From NCBI RefSeq assembly GCF_002799155.1, contig NZ_NERD01000002.1, positions 496,001 to 560,000 of the forward strand: a stretch of DNA of 64,000 nucleotides, in the 5' to 3' direction. The stretch's first letter is position 1, and the number at the start of each line of letters is the position of its first letter. The notes under the pieces are model-generated. The model ran no database searches. It was not told where the DNA came from and was given only the letters and a program-made list of their open reading frames with translations. The DNA is from Stenotrophomonas maltophilia. Its GTDB lineage: Bacteria; Pseudomonadota; Gammaproteobacteria; Xanthomonadales; Xanthomonadaceae. Below, piece by piece: positions 32,521 through 41,009 of this stretch. A program made the position numbers and the translations under genes.

Positions 32521-32829
32521 TCAGATCTCCCTCGCCGCGTCGACTGGCTCAGTGGAAGTGCTGTTCGTCCGGGTCTTCATCTTCAAGCGGATGGCAGACC
32601 TGGACTCATCGGTCGGCGTGGCCCCGAGCTTGGAGAGCATCGCGCTGAGCGCGTGCGTGGACGATACGCTCAGGTCCTCGCCCGTCTCCATGCGTGCGGC
32701 GAGGATGCACACCTGGCGTAGCAATAGGCGGTGGGCGGCATTGAACCAGGGCATGTTCGAGACGCACTCCTTCCAAACCCGAACCTGTGCGGCGGTCATG
32801 CCTTTGTAGGGCGTACCGATGGGGGCAGG
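32521..32829 (-). pseudogene. Truncated phage terminase small subunit (P27-like) remnant
   Basis: The frame is open from 32829 (after an in-frame TGA at 32830-32832) to 32521; the first ATG is at 32799. It reads PIGTPYKGMTAAQVRVWKECV, then HRLLLRQVCILAARMETGE and ALSAMLSKLGATPTDESRS, the pattern of P27-type terminase small subunits. The usual N-terminal DNA-binding part is missing, and no large subunit or other phage gene follows. I read it as debris of a prophage that brought the preceding genes or neighboured them. Confidence 0.55.
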
Positions 32830-32858
32830 TCAGGATTCAGCCGCAAGCGCACATCGCA

Positions 32859-33422
32859 TCAGCCGTGTCCGTCCAGCAGCTCGCGCGCGATCATCGCCGT
32901 TGCATCCAGCAGGTCGTGGCCGCCGCCGGCCTGCACCACCACCGCCAACAGGCTACGGCCCACCTCGGCATTGCCGCTGGTGAGCTCCATCTCGCCTTCA
33001 AAGCACAGATCGGCCAACCATTCGTGGGCCTGCTGCAGCCCGCGCTTGCGGACGCGGCGGAACTCCGAGAGCAGCTTGGCCTGGCCGGCCTCCTGCTCAC
33101 CATCTGCAAGCAGGGCGATGGCACCGCCGTGCGCCGCGCGCCAGATGGCCGGTAGCGGGCGACCGTTCGCGCCCACCACGTCCGCCGAGAACTGCGCGCA
33201 GTACATCTCGTAGCGCTTGCCCGCCGTGCTGCTGGGCGCGATGCCGGCCTCGGCCAGCAGGCGTTCGGCTTCATCCAGTTTGCTGAACTTCAAGCGCAGC
33301 AGTGCAGGGCGGCTCAGTTGTTGTGCCAGCGCGTGCTGGTTGGCGGCGAACCAGACGTTCCAGCCCACGGTTGCGCGGCCTTCCAGTGCGGCCTTGAAGT
33401 ATTCCAGGTGTTCGGCATCCAT
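32859..33422 (-). CDS. Hypothetical protein, mostly helical
   Basis: A 187-residue protein beginning MDAEHLEYFKAALEGRATVGWNVWFAANQHAL. The start ATG 33422 has AGGAG seven bases upstream; the longer frame to 33488 lacks a site. It is helical, leucine-rich and acidic, with no signal peptide or membrane segment and no motif I can name. The LLRLKFSKLDEAERLLAEAGI stretch looks like a degenerate helical repeat. GC and codon use match the core genome. It lies 52 bp behind the next minus-strand gene and may be co-transcribed with it. Confidence 0.7.
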   Translation of the reverse strand: MDAEHLEYFKAALEGRATVGWNVWFAANQHALAQQLSRPALLRLKFSKLDEAERLLAEAGIAPSSTAGKRYEMYCAQFSADVVGANGRPLPAIWRAAHGGAIALLADGEQEAGQAKLLSEFRRVRKRGLQQAHEWLADLCFEGEMELTSGNAEVGRSLLAVVVQAGGGHDLLDATAMIARELLDGHG

Positions 33423-33474
33423 TGCGGTCTCCTGCGCTCCCTGCGCGATTGTAGCGGGCGCACATCCGGGCCGG

Positions 33475-33882
33475 TCAGGCATCGCCACTGGAGAGGCAAT
33501 GATGTGCCTCGCGCACCAGTTGTCGTGCGGCCACGATCAGCCCGTCGGTGTGGAAAGCGCCCAACTGTTCGTCCGGGCCGCCTTCGTTACGCGAGCGGTC
33601 GGCGGCCTGCAGCAGATCGAGCACTGCGCTGAGCCCAGACATCGAACGGCGAAGCGAGGCGTGGTTGCTGGCACCGAGGGTGAGGCTGTTGCACGGCAGT
33701 CCGTCATCGCCGTCGGCATGGTTGATGGCATTGAGGCAAGTGAAGAACGTGGCCGACTGCGTTGGCAGGTTCTGTTCGTTCAGGGCGGACTCGATCTCGC
33801 GTGCGAGGTCATCGGGCACTTCGGCGGCGACGTCGCCGATAAGCGCGTGCAGGCGGGGATGGATGGCGGTGCGGTTGGTCAT
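33475..33882 (-). CDS. Hypothetical protein with structured leader (DUF3077-like context)
   Basis: A 135-residue soluble protein starting MTNRTAIHPRLHALIG. GAGGG is 8 bases before ATG 33882. The C-terminal half SMSGLSAVLDLLQAADRSRNEGG...DGLIVAARQLVREAHHCL recalls small DUF3077-type proteins of pseudomonads that follow leaders with a similar hairpin, but I cannot confirm the family. The frame stays open far upstream to 34146, across the leader hairpin; I think this is an untranslated leader. Confidence 0.6.
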   Translation of the reverse strand: MTNRTAIHPRLHALIGDVAAEVPDDLAREIESALNEQNLPTQSATFFTCLNAINHADGDDGLPCNSLTLGASNHASLRRSMSGLSAVLDLLQAADRSRNEGGPDEQLGAFHTDGLIVAARQLVREAHHCLSSGDA

Positions 33883-33905
33883 AGCGAAACCCTCACTGGC
33901 GTAGG

Positions 33906-33929
33906 GCCACCTTCCGGAGTGAAGGTGGC
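33906..33929 (-). promoter_or_regulatory. Leader hairpin upstream of the 33.5-kb gene
   Basis: Perfect 9-bp arms GCCACCTTC / GAAGGTGGC around a 6-base loop, 24 bp before the start codon on the minus strand. TACGCCA occurs on both sides of it (GGTACGCCAACCCGC upstream, CCTACGCCAGTGAGGG next to the ribosome site), so it may be an RNA regulatory element. Confidence 0.5.
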
Positions 33930-34448
33930 GGACGGTGCGGGTTGGCGTACCAAGGCAAACGAACTCCCATCGAGAAGAAGGCCTGGCGGATCTGTCGATC
34001 CCCACGCACCGGCCGCCATGGAAGGCAATCGGTGCATTCTCTCTGCTGCGACGTAAACCGCAGCGATGGGTGTTCATTCGTTTATTCGAGACGCCAATCC
34101 CGGCCAAGGCGTCTTGCCTCGGCGCGGCGATCTTCAAGCCGGGCAATCACATCGGTCTGTAAGGAAAATTCTCAACTGTCCCTAGGCAGGCCAGACATTT
34201 CCCGTTGTGTGCCGTCCGACACCCGCGAGTAGTGCGGCCCATCACTGATGGCGCACATCGCCGCCCCTGCCGACCGTGCACGAGATGACTCCAGAGCGGC
34301 GCCGCCACGGCAATCGCGTCACCCCGCGCGGCGGAGACGGGACCATGCCACGCATGGAGCCAGAGGGTTCCATCCCTGCGCTGTCCCGCCGCCCCGGGCA
34401 GGCGTAGTCTCAGTCCGTTGCCGTGCCCACCCACTCTGGAGTGCCACC
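33930..34448. other. Leader and spacer without recognised gene
   Basis: About 520 bp. The part up to about 34150 reads on the minus strand as the long leader of the 33.5-kb gene. The rest, up to the tautomerase start at 34449, shows no convincing ORF, RNA gene or repeat. Confidence 0.5.
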
Positions 34449-34829
34449 ATGCCGCTCGCCCGCATCGATCTTCGCAAAGGTAAATCCGCCGACTACCTGC
34501 AACGCGTCGGCGAAACCATCTACCAGGCCATGCGCGCGGTGGGCGTGCCGGAGAACGATCGCTTCCAGATCTTCCAGGAACACGCGCCTGGCACGCTGAT
34601 CTACGACCCCGGCTACCTGGGCGTGGACCGCACCGACGATTTCATCTGCATCCAGATCACCTGGAACGAAGGGCGCACGCTGGAGCAGAAGAAGGCGCTG
34701 TACGCGGGCATCGCCGAGGGACTGCACGCGGCGGTGGGCATCCGCCGCGAGGATGTGTTCATCAACCTTGTGGAAATGAAGAAGGAGAACTGGTCCTTCG
34801 GTAATGGCGTGGCGCAGTACGTGAGTTGA
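34449..34829 (+). CDS. Tautomerase-superfamily enzyme
   Basis: A 126-residue protein starting MPLARIDLRKGKSADYLQRVGETIYQAM. Removal of Met exposes the catalytic N-terminal Pro of the 4-oxalocrotonate tautomerase superfamily. The length fits the fused-type Tautomerase_2 family, with FICIQITWNEGRTLEQKKALYAGIAEGLHAAVGIRREDVFINLVEMKKENWSFGNG. The substrate is unknown. It stands alone, convergent with the effector gene. Confidence 0.88.
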   Translation: MPLARIDLRKGKSADYLQRVGETIYQAMRAVGVPENDRFQIFQEHAPGTLIYDPGYLGVDRTDDFICIQITWNEGRTLEQKKALYAGIAEGLHAAVGIRREDVFINLVEMKKENWSFGNGVAQYVS

Positions 34830-34863
34830 CGCGGGAACGGCGTCTGCGCCTGACGCGGTTTGG

Positions 34864-35961
34864 TCAGGCCATGCGCGGCGATGCCTGCTGTTGTGCCTGT
34901 TGTTCGTCCTGCGTCGGTCGGCTTGCGTCGCGGGATTGCTGCTGCACGTTGGCCTGCTGATACAGCGTATCCGCGTCGCCCTGCTGCGTATCGAGCAGGG
35001 ACAGGCGCTGGCGATTGGCGGCAGGGTCCGGCGAGGCGGTGTCGCCGCTGCGATGCAGGAATACGTAGCCGGGTACCTCGGCGGTGCTGTTTGAACTGAA
35101 TGCCACGTGCAGCGTGTCCTTTTCGCTGAAGCCGGCCTGCACCGCCGCGTGGGTCAGATGGCCGGCCAGGCGTTCATGCTCCTGTCCGGGGGGCAGTCCC
35201 TGCTGTTCGCTGGCCTGGACGAGTGCGGTGCGCACCTTCTGGTCCAAGGCATGAAGGCTGTGCCCCGGTGCGCGCGCGTCCGCAGCCAGACGCTCGCCCA
35301 AGGGGCCATCAATGCCATCGGTTTCGCTGAGCAGACGCTGCTTCAAGCTGCGCTCGGGCAGGGGATGAGTGATGGTGCGGTTGAGTTCGCTGTTGGGGAA
35401 AGGGGGCTCAATGCTGTCCACGCCATGGATGTTGCGCAGCGGACGATAGCCGTCCTTGCCCTGTGACTGGACGCCCAGCGGAATGCGGACATCGGGCAGC
35501 AATTGCCCAACAGGGCCGCCGATGCTGTTCACGTCCAGGCTCTGCTTGCGCTGGATACCCGCATGATTCAATGCACCCCAGGTGAAGTCCACGCAGTTGT
35601 GACGCACGTCGGCATAGTGCTTGCTGAAGCCGTGCGCTACTGGATCGTCGCCGAACGCTTTGAGCTTGTTGTACTGTGCTTCGGTGATTTCCAGAGAGCG
35701 CGTGTAATGCGGGTTCTTATAGGTCTTTGCATCGTTGACTACGATGTCACCTGGGCCGTTCATGCTGCCGTGCTCGATCGGTGCAAAGCCGTAGCTTGCC
35801 GGATCCTTTCCCGGTGCTCGAAGGACGTAGAACATGTGTCCCGGCCCGGACGTCTGCGCCGAGCCATCAGGATTGCGCAGCGGTTGCTGCGTAACGGGGT
35901 GGAGAAGAGGTGTTCCCGGTGCCGCAATGACGATATCGACGATGTAGCGTGGCTTGTCCAT
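34864..35961 (-). CDS. Putative Xanthomonadales T4SS effector (XVIPCD)
   Basis: A 365-residue protein of two parts. The N-terminal part has H42 (GPGHMFYVLR) and C123 (VRHNCVDFTWGALNHAGI), an order that fits a circularly permuted papain/NlpC-like fold, so a peptidase or amidase activity is plausible. The C-terminal region (about 234-345) fits the XVIPCD secretion signal: GHSLHALDQKVRTAL, QEHERLAGHLTHAAVQAGF, HVAFSSNSTAEVPGYVFLH and a Gln-rich tail. Such X-Tfe proteins are injected into rival bacteria by the VirB/D4 system. AGGAGG precedes the ATG at some distance. The lipoprotein gene directly upstream is the likely immunity partner. Confidence 0.8.
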   Translation of the reverse strand: MDKPRYIVDIVIAAPGTPLLHPVTQQPLRNPDGSAQTSGPGHMFYVLRAPGKDPASYGFAPIEHGSMNGPGDIVVNDAKTYKNPHYTRSLEITEAQYNKLKAFGDDPVAHGFSKHYADVRHNCVDFTWGALNHAGIQRKQSLDVNSIGGPVGQLLPDVRIPLGVQSQGKDGYRPLRNIHGVDSIEPPFPNSELNRTITHPLPERSLKQRLLSETDGIDGPLGERLAADARAPGHSLHALDQKVRTALVQASEQQGLPPGQEHERLAGHLTHAAVQAGFSEKDTLHVAFSSNSTAEVPGYVFLHRSGDTASPDPAANRQRLSLLDTQQGDADTLYQQANVQQQSRDASRPTQDEQQAQQQASPRMA

Positions 35962-36002
35962 GTGCGTGGTGATCCTCCTGGAAGGTGTACGAAGGCGCTG
36001 CG

Positions 36003-36578
36003 CTACTTGGCGAGCGGACGCGATTCGTGAATCAGTATCCTGGCGCTTGCGCCACGAAGTGGTGCGATGTCTTCAACCGTGCTGATCTGTACGCGGTAGC
36101 GATTTTGCGCCTGCAACGGCAGCAGCGCGACATGGAGTCGATAGGCCCCATCGCTGCCTCGTTGGGTCTGGGCGTAGTTCAGGCCCTTACCGCGGTGCCA
36201 GTCTGGCAGTGGCTGGCCAGATTGCGACTGTGCGATCTGGTAGGCGTCGGGGCTTGCCAGCGACTGCCAAGTGCCGCCGGACCATTGCTGAAGTCCAACG
36301 CGTAAAGGAATGTGCAGGTCGCGTGGAGAAGCAGCATCTGGCGATGAGGAAACGTGCTGCAGATCCAGCTCCACCGCATATGTACGGTAGCTGGCAAAAT
36401 TGCGCGCCGTGGTCTCGAACTCGAACTGCAGCTGCTGGCCGGGCGTGTCCACGGCGATGGGCTGTGAGAGTTCCAGCGGCTCTGGCGGTGGGGGCGGCCC
36501 CTTGTCGGCGCAGGCGGCAAGCAGCGCGGTCAGGCCGAGCAGGCTGATGCGCAGCCGGCGTGTGATGCGGGTGGTCAT
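36003..36578 (-). CDS. Lipoprotein, probable immunity protein (X-Tfi)
   Basis: A 191-residue lipoprotein: MTTRITRRLRISLLGLTALLAAC with lipobox LAAC, then a Pro-rich linker and a beta-rich domain (LQFEFETTARNFASYRTYAVELDL, YRLHVALLPLQAQNRYRVQIS). AGAGGGATCCGC stands before ATG 36578. It is 41 bp upstream of the effector in the same direction. X-Tfi immunity proteins are typically periplasmic lipoproteins beside the effector, so this is the expected partner; the sequence itself carries no family name I recognise. Confidence 0.72.
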   Translation of the reverse strand: MTTRITRRLRISLLGLTALLAACADKGPPPPPEPLELSQPIAVDTPGQQLQFEFETTARNFASYRTYAVELDLQHVSSSPDAASPRDLHIPLRVGLQQWSGGTWQSLASPDAYQIAQSQSGQPLPDWHRGKGLNYAQTQRGSDGAYRLHVALLPLQAQNRYRVQISTVEDIAPLRGASARILIHESRPLAK

Positions 36579-36768
36579 GCGGATCCCTCTGGCTCCTTGC
36601 CGTTGCCATCTGAACCCTAACGTTGGCGAGGCGGTGCCTGCAAGCGCCGGGACCGCGGTGCGGTGCATTCACATGTCACCGCTGGAGGCGAGCCCCTGCG
36701 TCACCGTGTCGCAGGGGACAAACCCTGAACGGGGTCCAAGGTTGATCGTGGCCCCGTAGAATGGCGGC

Positions 36769-37215
36769 GTGCGTCGTTCTGCTCTCCACCGCCGGTTCCA
36801 GGCCCTGGCATGGCTTGCCATGCTGCTGGTGCTGCTCGCCCCGTTGGTGAGCCGCTGGCTGGCACAAGGCCACGTGGTCGCTGCCGCACCGGTGGCAGCC
36901 ATGGGCCACGCGACGCACGCAGAGCATGCGCAGCACGCGATGGAGGGCCACCGCGGCCATCACGCGATGGCGATGCGGCACGCTGAACCAGCGCCGAAGC
37001 CGGCTGCCGATCCACACGCCGACCATGGGATGGGCGTGGACTGCGATTACTGCCTGATCGCCGCGCGGTTGATCACCCTGCTGGTGGCCGCATTGCTGCT
37101 GCTGGCGCCGATGGAACCGGTCTGCCGCGCGTTGCGCGGTGCAGTGCGGGCGTTGCCGCAACGGATCAGCGGCACATTGGGAGCGCGCGGACCGCCGGCC
37201 TTCATGGCCGCCTGA
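36769..37215 (+). CDS. DUF2946-like membrane protein with His-rich loop
   Basis: A 148-residue protein with an N-terminal membrane segment (ALAWLAMLLVLLAPLVSRWL), a His/Met-rich periplasmic stretch (GHATHAEHAQHAMEGHRGHHAMAM and DPHADHGMG), the CDYC motif and a second membrane segment (LIALITLLVAALLLLAP-like). This is the DUF2946 pattern, often beside metal or copper uptake genes. The start is GTG 36769; the ATG at 36761 is out of frame. It is the first gene of the cluster with the receptor and PepSY protein, suggesting metal handling. Confidence 0.75.
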   Translation: MRRSALHRRFQALAWLAMLLVLLAPLVSRWLAQGHVVAAAPVAAMGHATHAEHAQHAMEGHRGHHAMAMRHAEPAPKPAADPHADHGMGVDCDYCLIAARLITLLVAALLLLAPMEPVCRALRGAVRALPQRISGTLGARGPPAFMAA

Positions 37216-37344
37216 GCCGCACGCGCGCTGCATTGATCTTCCATCCATGAGGTTGCCGGCCATGGCCGGCGCCCGCACGCGCGTGTTTGTCACTTTCTGA
37301 TTGCTGCCCTGCCATCGCGGGGTGGCCTTGCATGCCGTGAAAAA

Positions 37345-39483
37345 ATGAAAACGACCCCCAACTCCACGCGCCTGCGCCGGGCGACGCTGCCTGTTCTGTG
37401 CGCGTTGCTCCTGCATGCCGCGCCCCTGCTTGCCGCCGACGCGGCACCACCGACGACGCTGGATACCGTGCGCGTGGTCGACACCCGCAGCGGCGAACTG
37501 TCGTCCACCGCCAGCGCCGGTTCCGCGCTGGGCCTGAGCGTGCTGCAGACACCGGCGAGCTTGACCGTCATCTCGCGCGAACAGCTGGAGCAGCGCGGTG
37601 ACACGAACCTCAACGATGCGATCAGCCGGGCAGGCGCGATCAGTGCCATGCCGCACCCCGGCAACGGCCTGAGTGCGTTGTCCAGCCGCGGCTTCACCGA
37701 CGGGGCCTCGGTGATGCGGCTGTATGACGGGTTGCGCCAGTACGGGGGCGTCGGCATCACCTTTCCGTTCGATACCTGGTCGATCGAACGCATTGAAGTG
37801 CTGCGTGGACCGGCCTCGGTGATCCATGGCGACGGTGCGATCGGCGGCGTGGTCAACATCGTGCCGAAGAAGCCCACGCGCGGTGCGATCGAGAACGAGA
37901 TCAGCGTAACCGTGGGCAGCGAGGACACCGCGCGCCTGGGCTTCGGCAGTGGGGGCGCACTGACGCCCGAGCTGGCCTACCGGCTGGATGTGAGTGGTAA
38001 TTACGGCGGTGGCTGGGTTGACCGTGGCCGCAACAGTGACGCCACCTTCTCCGGTGCCTTGTTGTGGCAGCCGCGTGCGGACCTGCAGCTGACCCTCACC
38101 CATGCGCAGGGCTACCAGAAACCGATGCGCTATTTTGGCACGCCGCTGGTGGATGGCCGCCAGCTGGAGGCGCTGCGCCATCGCAACTACAACGTGGATG
38201 ACAGCGAGATCCGCTATCGCGACCGCTGGACCCAGCTCGATGCACTGTGGACGCCGACCGCGAACGTCGAATGGCGCACGCGCCTCTACCAGATCGACAG
38301 CCAGCGCGATTGGCGCAATGCCGAGGCCTATGTCTACAACCGCGCCACCGGTCTGATCGATCGATCGGGCAATACCGAGATCACCCACAACCAGGACCAG
38401 ACCGGGCTGACCTCAACGCTGCGTGTGCAGGGCAATGTGGGCGGTTGGGCGAACAGCTTGGCGGTGGGCCTGGATGCCAACCGCGCGCACTTCAAGCACA
38501 CCAACAACAGCTATGCCGGCAGCTCGGGTCCGGTCGATCCGTTCGATCCGATTCCGGGCCAGTTCACCAGCGACGCGCCGAACCTGCCGCGCTACCGCAA
38601 CCGTGCCGAGCAATACGCGCTGTTCGTGGAGGACCGGCTGGCATTGAGCGAACGCTGGTCGGTACTGGGTGGGCTGCGCCACGACCGCGCGCGCATCGAT
38701 CGCGCCGATCTGATCGGCGGCCAGAACGCGTTCTCGAAGACCTACAGCAGCACCGGCTGGCGCGCAGGTACGGTGTTCGCGTTGCAGCCGACGCTGAGCC
38801 TGTATGCGCAGTACTCGCAGGCGGCAGACCCTGTCAGCGGACTGCTGATGATCAGCCCGGCCAACGGAGCGTTCGACCTGGCAAAGGGGCGGCAGATCGA
38901 AGTGGGCCTGAAGCAGGCCTTCGACGGCGGCGAGTGGACGTTGGCCGCGTATCGCATCCGCAAGACCGGACTGCTCAGCCGCGATCCGCTGGTGCCGGAT
39001 CGCCGCGTGCAGGTGGGCGCGCAGACCTCGCGTGGCATAGAGGCCTCCTTGAACTGGAACATCGCGCCGCACTGGTCACTCGACGCCAACGCCACGGTGC
39101 TGAAGGCCGAGTTCGAGGACTTCCTGGAGACGACCGGCTCGCCGCCGATGCTGGTGTCGCGTGATGGCAACGTGCCGCCGAACGTAGCCGAACGCCTGGC
39201 CAATGCATGGTTGAGCTGGCAGTTCCTGCCGGACTGGAGCGCGGCGGCCGGCGTCCGCTATGTCGGCAAGCGCTATGCCGACAATGCCAACACGCTGGAA
39301 CTGCCCGGCTACAGCACCACCGACCTGGCGCTGACCTGGCAGGCAGCACCGCGCACGCGATTGTCTGCGCGCCTGTTCAACGTGTTCGACAAGGCGTACT
39401 ACGCCACCGCGTACTACACCAGCACGCAGTGGCTGCTGGGTGCGGACCGGCGCATTGAATTCACCGTCGACCATCGCTTCTGA
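37345..39483 (+). CDS. TonB-dependent siderophore/metal receptor
   Basis: A 712-residue outer-membrane receptor. A signal peptide ends in LLAADA; a plug domain runs about 45-180 (SVLQTPASLTVISREQLEQRG, GFTDGASVMRLYDGLRQYG, IERIEVLRGPASVIHGDGAIGGVVNIVPKKP); and a 22-strand barrel ends in VDHRF. The family is the siderophore-receptor type. Its ligand is unknown; the His-rich DUF2946 gene before it and the PepSY gene after it suggest iron or copper. The PepSY gene starts 11 bp later. Confidence 0.92.
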   Translation: MKTTPNSTRLRRATLPVLCALLLHAAPLLAADAAPPTTLDTVRVVDTRSGELSSTASAGSALGLSVLQTPASLTVISREQLEQRGDTNLNDAISRAGAISAMPHPGNGLSALSSRGFTDGASVMRLYDGLRQYGGVGITFPFDTWSIERIEVLRGPASVIHGDGAIGGVVNIVPKKPTRGAIENEISVTVGSEDTARLGFGSGGALTPELAYRLDVSGNYGGGWVDRGRNSDATFSGALLWQPRADLQLTLTHAQGYQKPMRYFGTPLVDGRQLEALRHRNYNVDDSEIRYRDRWTQLDALWTPTANVEWRTRLYQIDSQRDWRNAEAYVYNRATGLIDRSGNTEITHNQDQTGLTSTLRVQGNVGGWANSLAVGLDANRAHFKHTNNSYAGSSGPVDPFDPIPGQFTSDAPNLPRYRNRAEQYALFVEDRLALSERWSVLGGLRHDRARIDRADLIGGQNAFSKTYSSTGWRAGTVFALQPTLSLYAQYSQAADPVSGLLMISPANGAFDLAKGRQIEVGLKQAFDGGEWTLAAYRIRKTGLLSRDPLVPDRRVQVGAQTSRGIEASLNWNIAPHWSLDANATVLKAEFEDFLETTGSPPMLVSRDGNVPPNVAERLANAWLSWQFLPDWSAAAGVRYVGKRYADNANTLELPGYSTTDLALTWQAAPRTRLSARLFNVFDKAYYATAYYTSTQWLLGADRRIEFTVDHRF

Positions 39484-39494
39484 GGACGCGCACC

Positions 39495-41000
39495 ATGTCG
39501 CTGCGATCCACTGCCAAGCGTTGGACCTACCTGGTGCACCGCTGGCTCGGCATCGGCGGATGCCTGTTGATGCTGCTGTGGTTCGTCAGCGGCATGGTGA
39601 TGTTGTTCATCGGCTACCCGAAGCTGACGCCCGGTGAACGTCTGGCGGCATTGCCGGTGCTGCCGGAGGCCCGCGATCTGAACGGGCTGTCAGTGCTGCC
39701 TGTAGCCGTGCAGGCCGAGCCGGAGACCGTGGCACTGACCACGCTGCGTGGCGAGCCTGTGTATGTGGTGCGCACGGGAAGCAACGTGGGGGCGTGGTCA
39801 GCCGCCACCGGGCAGGCCCTGCTGCCGGTGTCGGCACAGCGTGCCGAAGCATCCGCTGCACAGTTCGCCGGCGGCCAGGCCTTCGTAGGCGCGACGCGCG
39901 TGGACGAGGACCGCTGGACCCATTCGCGCGCGCTGGACGTGCACCGGCCGCTGTACCGGGTGGAGGTGGGTGGCGCACGGCCCGGCGACCTGTATGTATC
40001 TTCGCGTACCGGTGAAGTGGTGCTGGACGCACCGCATGTGCAGCAGCGCTGGAACTACGTGGGTGCCTGGCTGCACTGGTTGTACTTCCTGCGCATGCAG
40101 TCGGTGGACCCGGTGTGGACGTGGGTGGTGATCGTGCTGTCCGCGCTGTGCACGCTGGCGGCGATCAGCGGCATCGTGGTGGGTGTGTGGCGCTGGCGTT
40201 TCCGGGGGCACTATCGGTCCGGTGCGAGGACGCCGTACGTCGAGCCGTGGATGCGCTGGCACCATCTGATCGGATTGTGTGCTGCGGCCTTCGTGTTCAC
40301 CTGGATCTTCAGCGGGCTGATGTCGATGAATCCACTGGGCATCTTCAGCAGTACGCGTGAAGCGATCGACAGCGGGCGCTATCGTGGCGGCGTGGTGGCG
40401 GTGGATGGCGCGCTGGGTGAGCCGGCGACACTTCTGGCCGCAGCCGATGCCGAGCGCTTCCGGCCGGTGGAGATCCAGTGGCGCCGCGTCGGAGGCGAGC
40501 TGTTCGCAGTGCTGCTGGACGGTCAGGGCGATACCCGCATCGTGTCCGGCAGCGATGGGCATCTGCAGGTTGCGCGCCTGCTGCCGGCGGCGTGGCTGCA
40601 GCAGAAGGTGCGGGCGCTGTCCGATGCGCCGATGCAGGAGTTCGTGGTGCAGCATGCAGCGGACGCCTACTTCTATCCGCGTGCGCCCGAGGCCATGAAT
40701 GGCGCAGCGGTACGGCGCTTCCCGGTAGCCGTGGTGGACTTCGGCGATGCCGAGGCGACGCGCGTCTATCTCGACCTGGCCACCGGTGATCCGTTGCTGA
40801 CGATGGGGCATCGCGAGCGGGTGGGGCGCTGGCTGTTCTACTTCCTGCACAGCTGGGATCTGCCCGCGATGTTGCGCCAGGAAGGTGCCCGGCTGGCGGT
40901 GTTGCTGCTGCTGAGCGCTGCCGGCACCGCGTTGTGTGCCACGGCGACGGTGATCGGCTATCGGCGATTGCGGATGACACTGCGGCGCAGGCGGCGCTGA
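39495..41000 (+). CDS. PepSY-associated membrane protein
   Basis: A 501-residue inner-membrane protein with four clear membrane segments: about 13-38 (LGIGGCLLMLLWFVSGMVMLFIGY), 195-225, 255-280, and the end (AVLLLLSAAGTALCATATVIGY). Conserved His residues occur in the motifs HRWLG, NYVGAWLHWLYFL and RWHHLIGL, and VGRWLFYFLHSWDLP is near the end, the pattern of PepSY-TM proteins that reduce or process siderophores next to TonB receptors. It is third in the operon-like cluster. Confidence 0.87.
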   Translation: MSLRSTAKRWTYLVHRWLGIGGCLLMLLWFVSGMVMLFIGYPKLTPGERLAALPVLPEARDLNGLSVLPVAVQAEPETVALTTLRGEPVYVVRTGSNVGAWSAATGQALLPVSAQRAEASAAQFAGGQAFVGATRVDEDRWTHSRALDVHRPLYRVEVGGARPGDLYVSSRTGEVVLDAPHVQQRWNYVGAWLHWLYFLRMQSVDPVWTWVVIVLSALCTLAAISGIVVGVWRWRFRGHYRSGARTPYVEPWMRWHHLIGLCAAAFVFTWIFSGLMSMNPLGIFSSTREAIDSGRYRGGVVAVDGALGEPATLLAAADAERFRPVEIQWRRVGGELFAVLLDGQGDTRIVSGSDGHLQVARLLPAAWLQQKVRALSDAPMQEFVVQHAADAYFYPRAPEAMNGAAVRRFPVAVVDFGDAEATRVYLDLATGDPLLTMGHRERVGRWLFYFLHSWDLPAMLRQEGARLAVLLLLSAAGTALCATATVIGYRRLRMTLRRRRR

Positions 41001-41009
41001 TGCCACGGG

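Noticed and set aside
29376-32850. Direct repeat of the tRNA-Val 3' end flanking the insert
   Set aside because: I looked for a second copy of the acceptor/T-arm sequence near 32.8 kb and did not find one; no integrase gene is present either, so exact attachment sites cannot be named.
34264-34448. Longer tautomerase reading frame
   Set aside because: The catalytic Pro must follow the initiator Met, which fixes the start at 34449.
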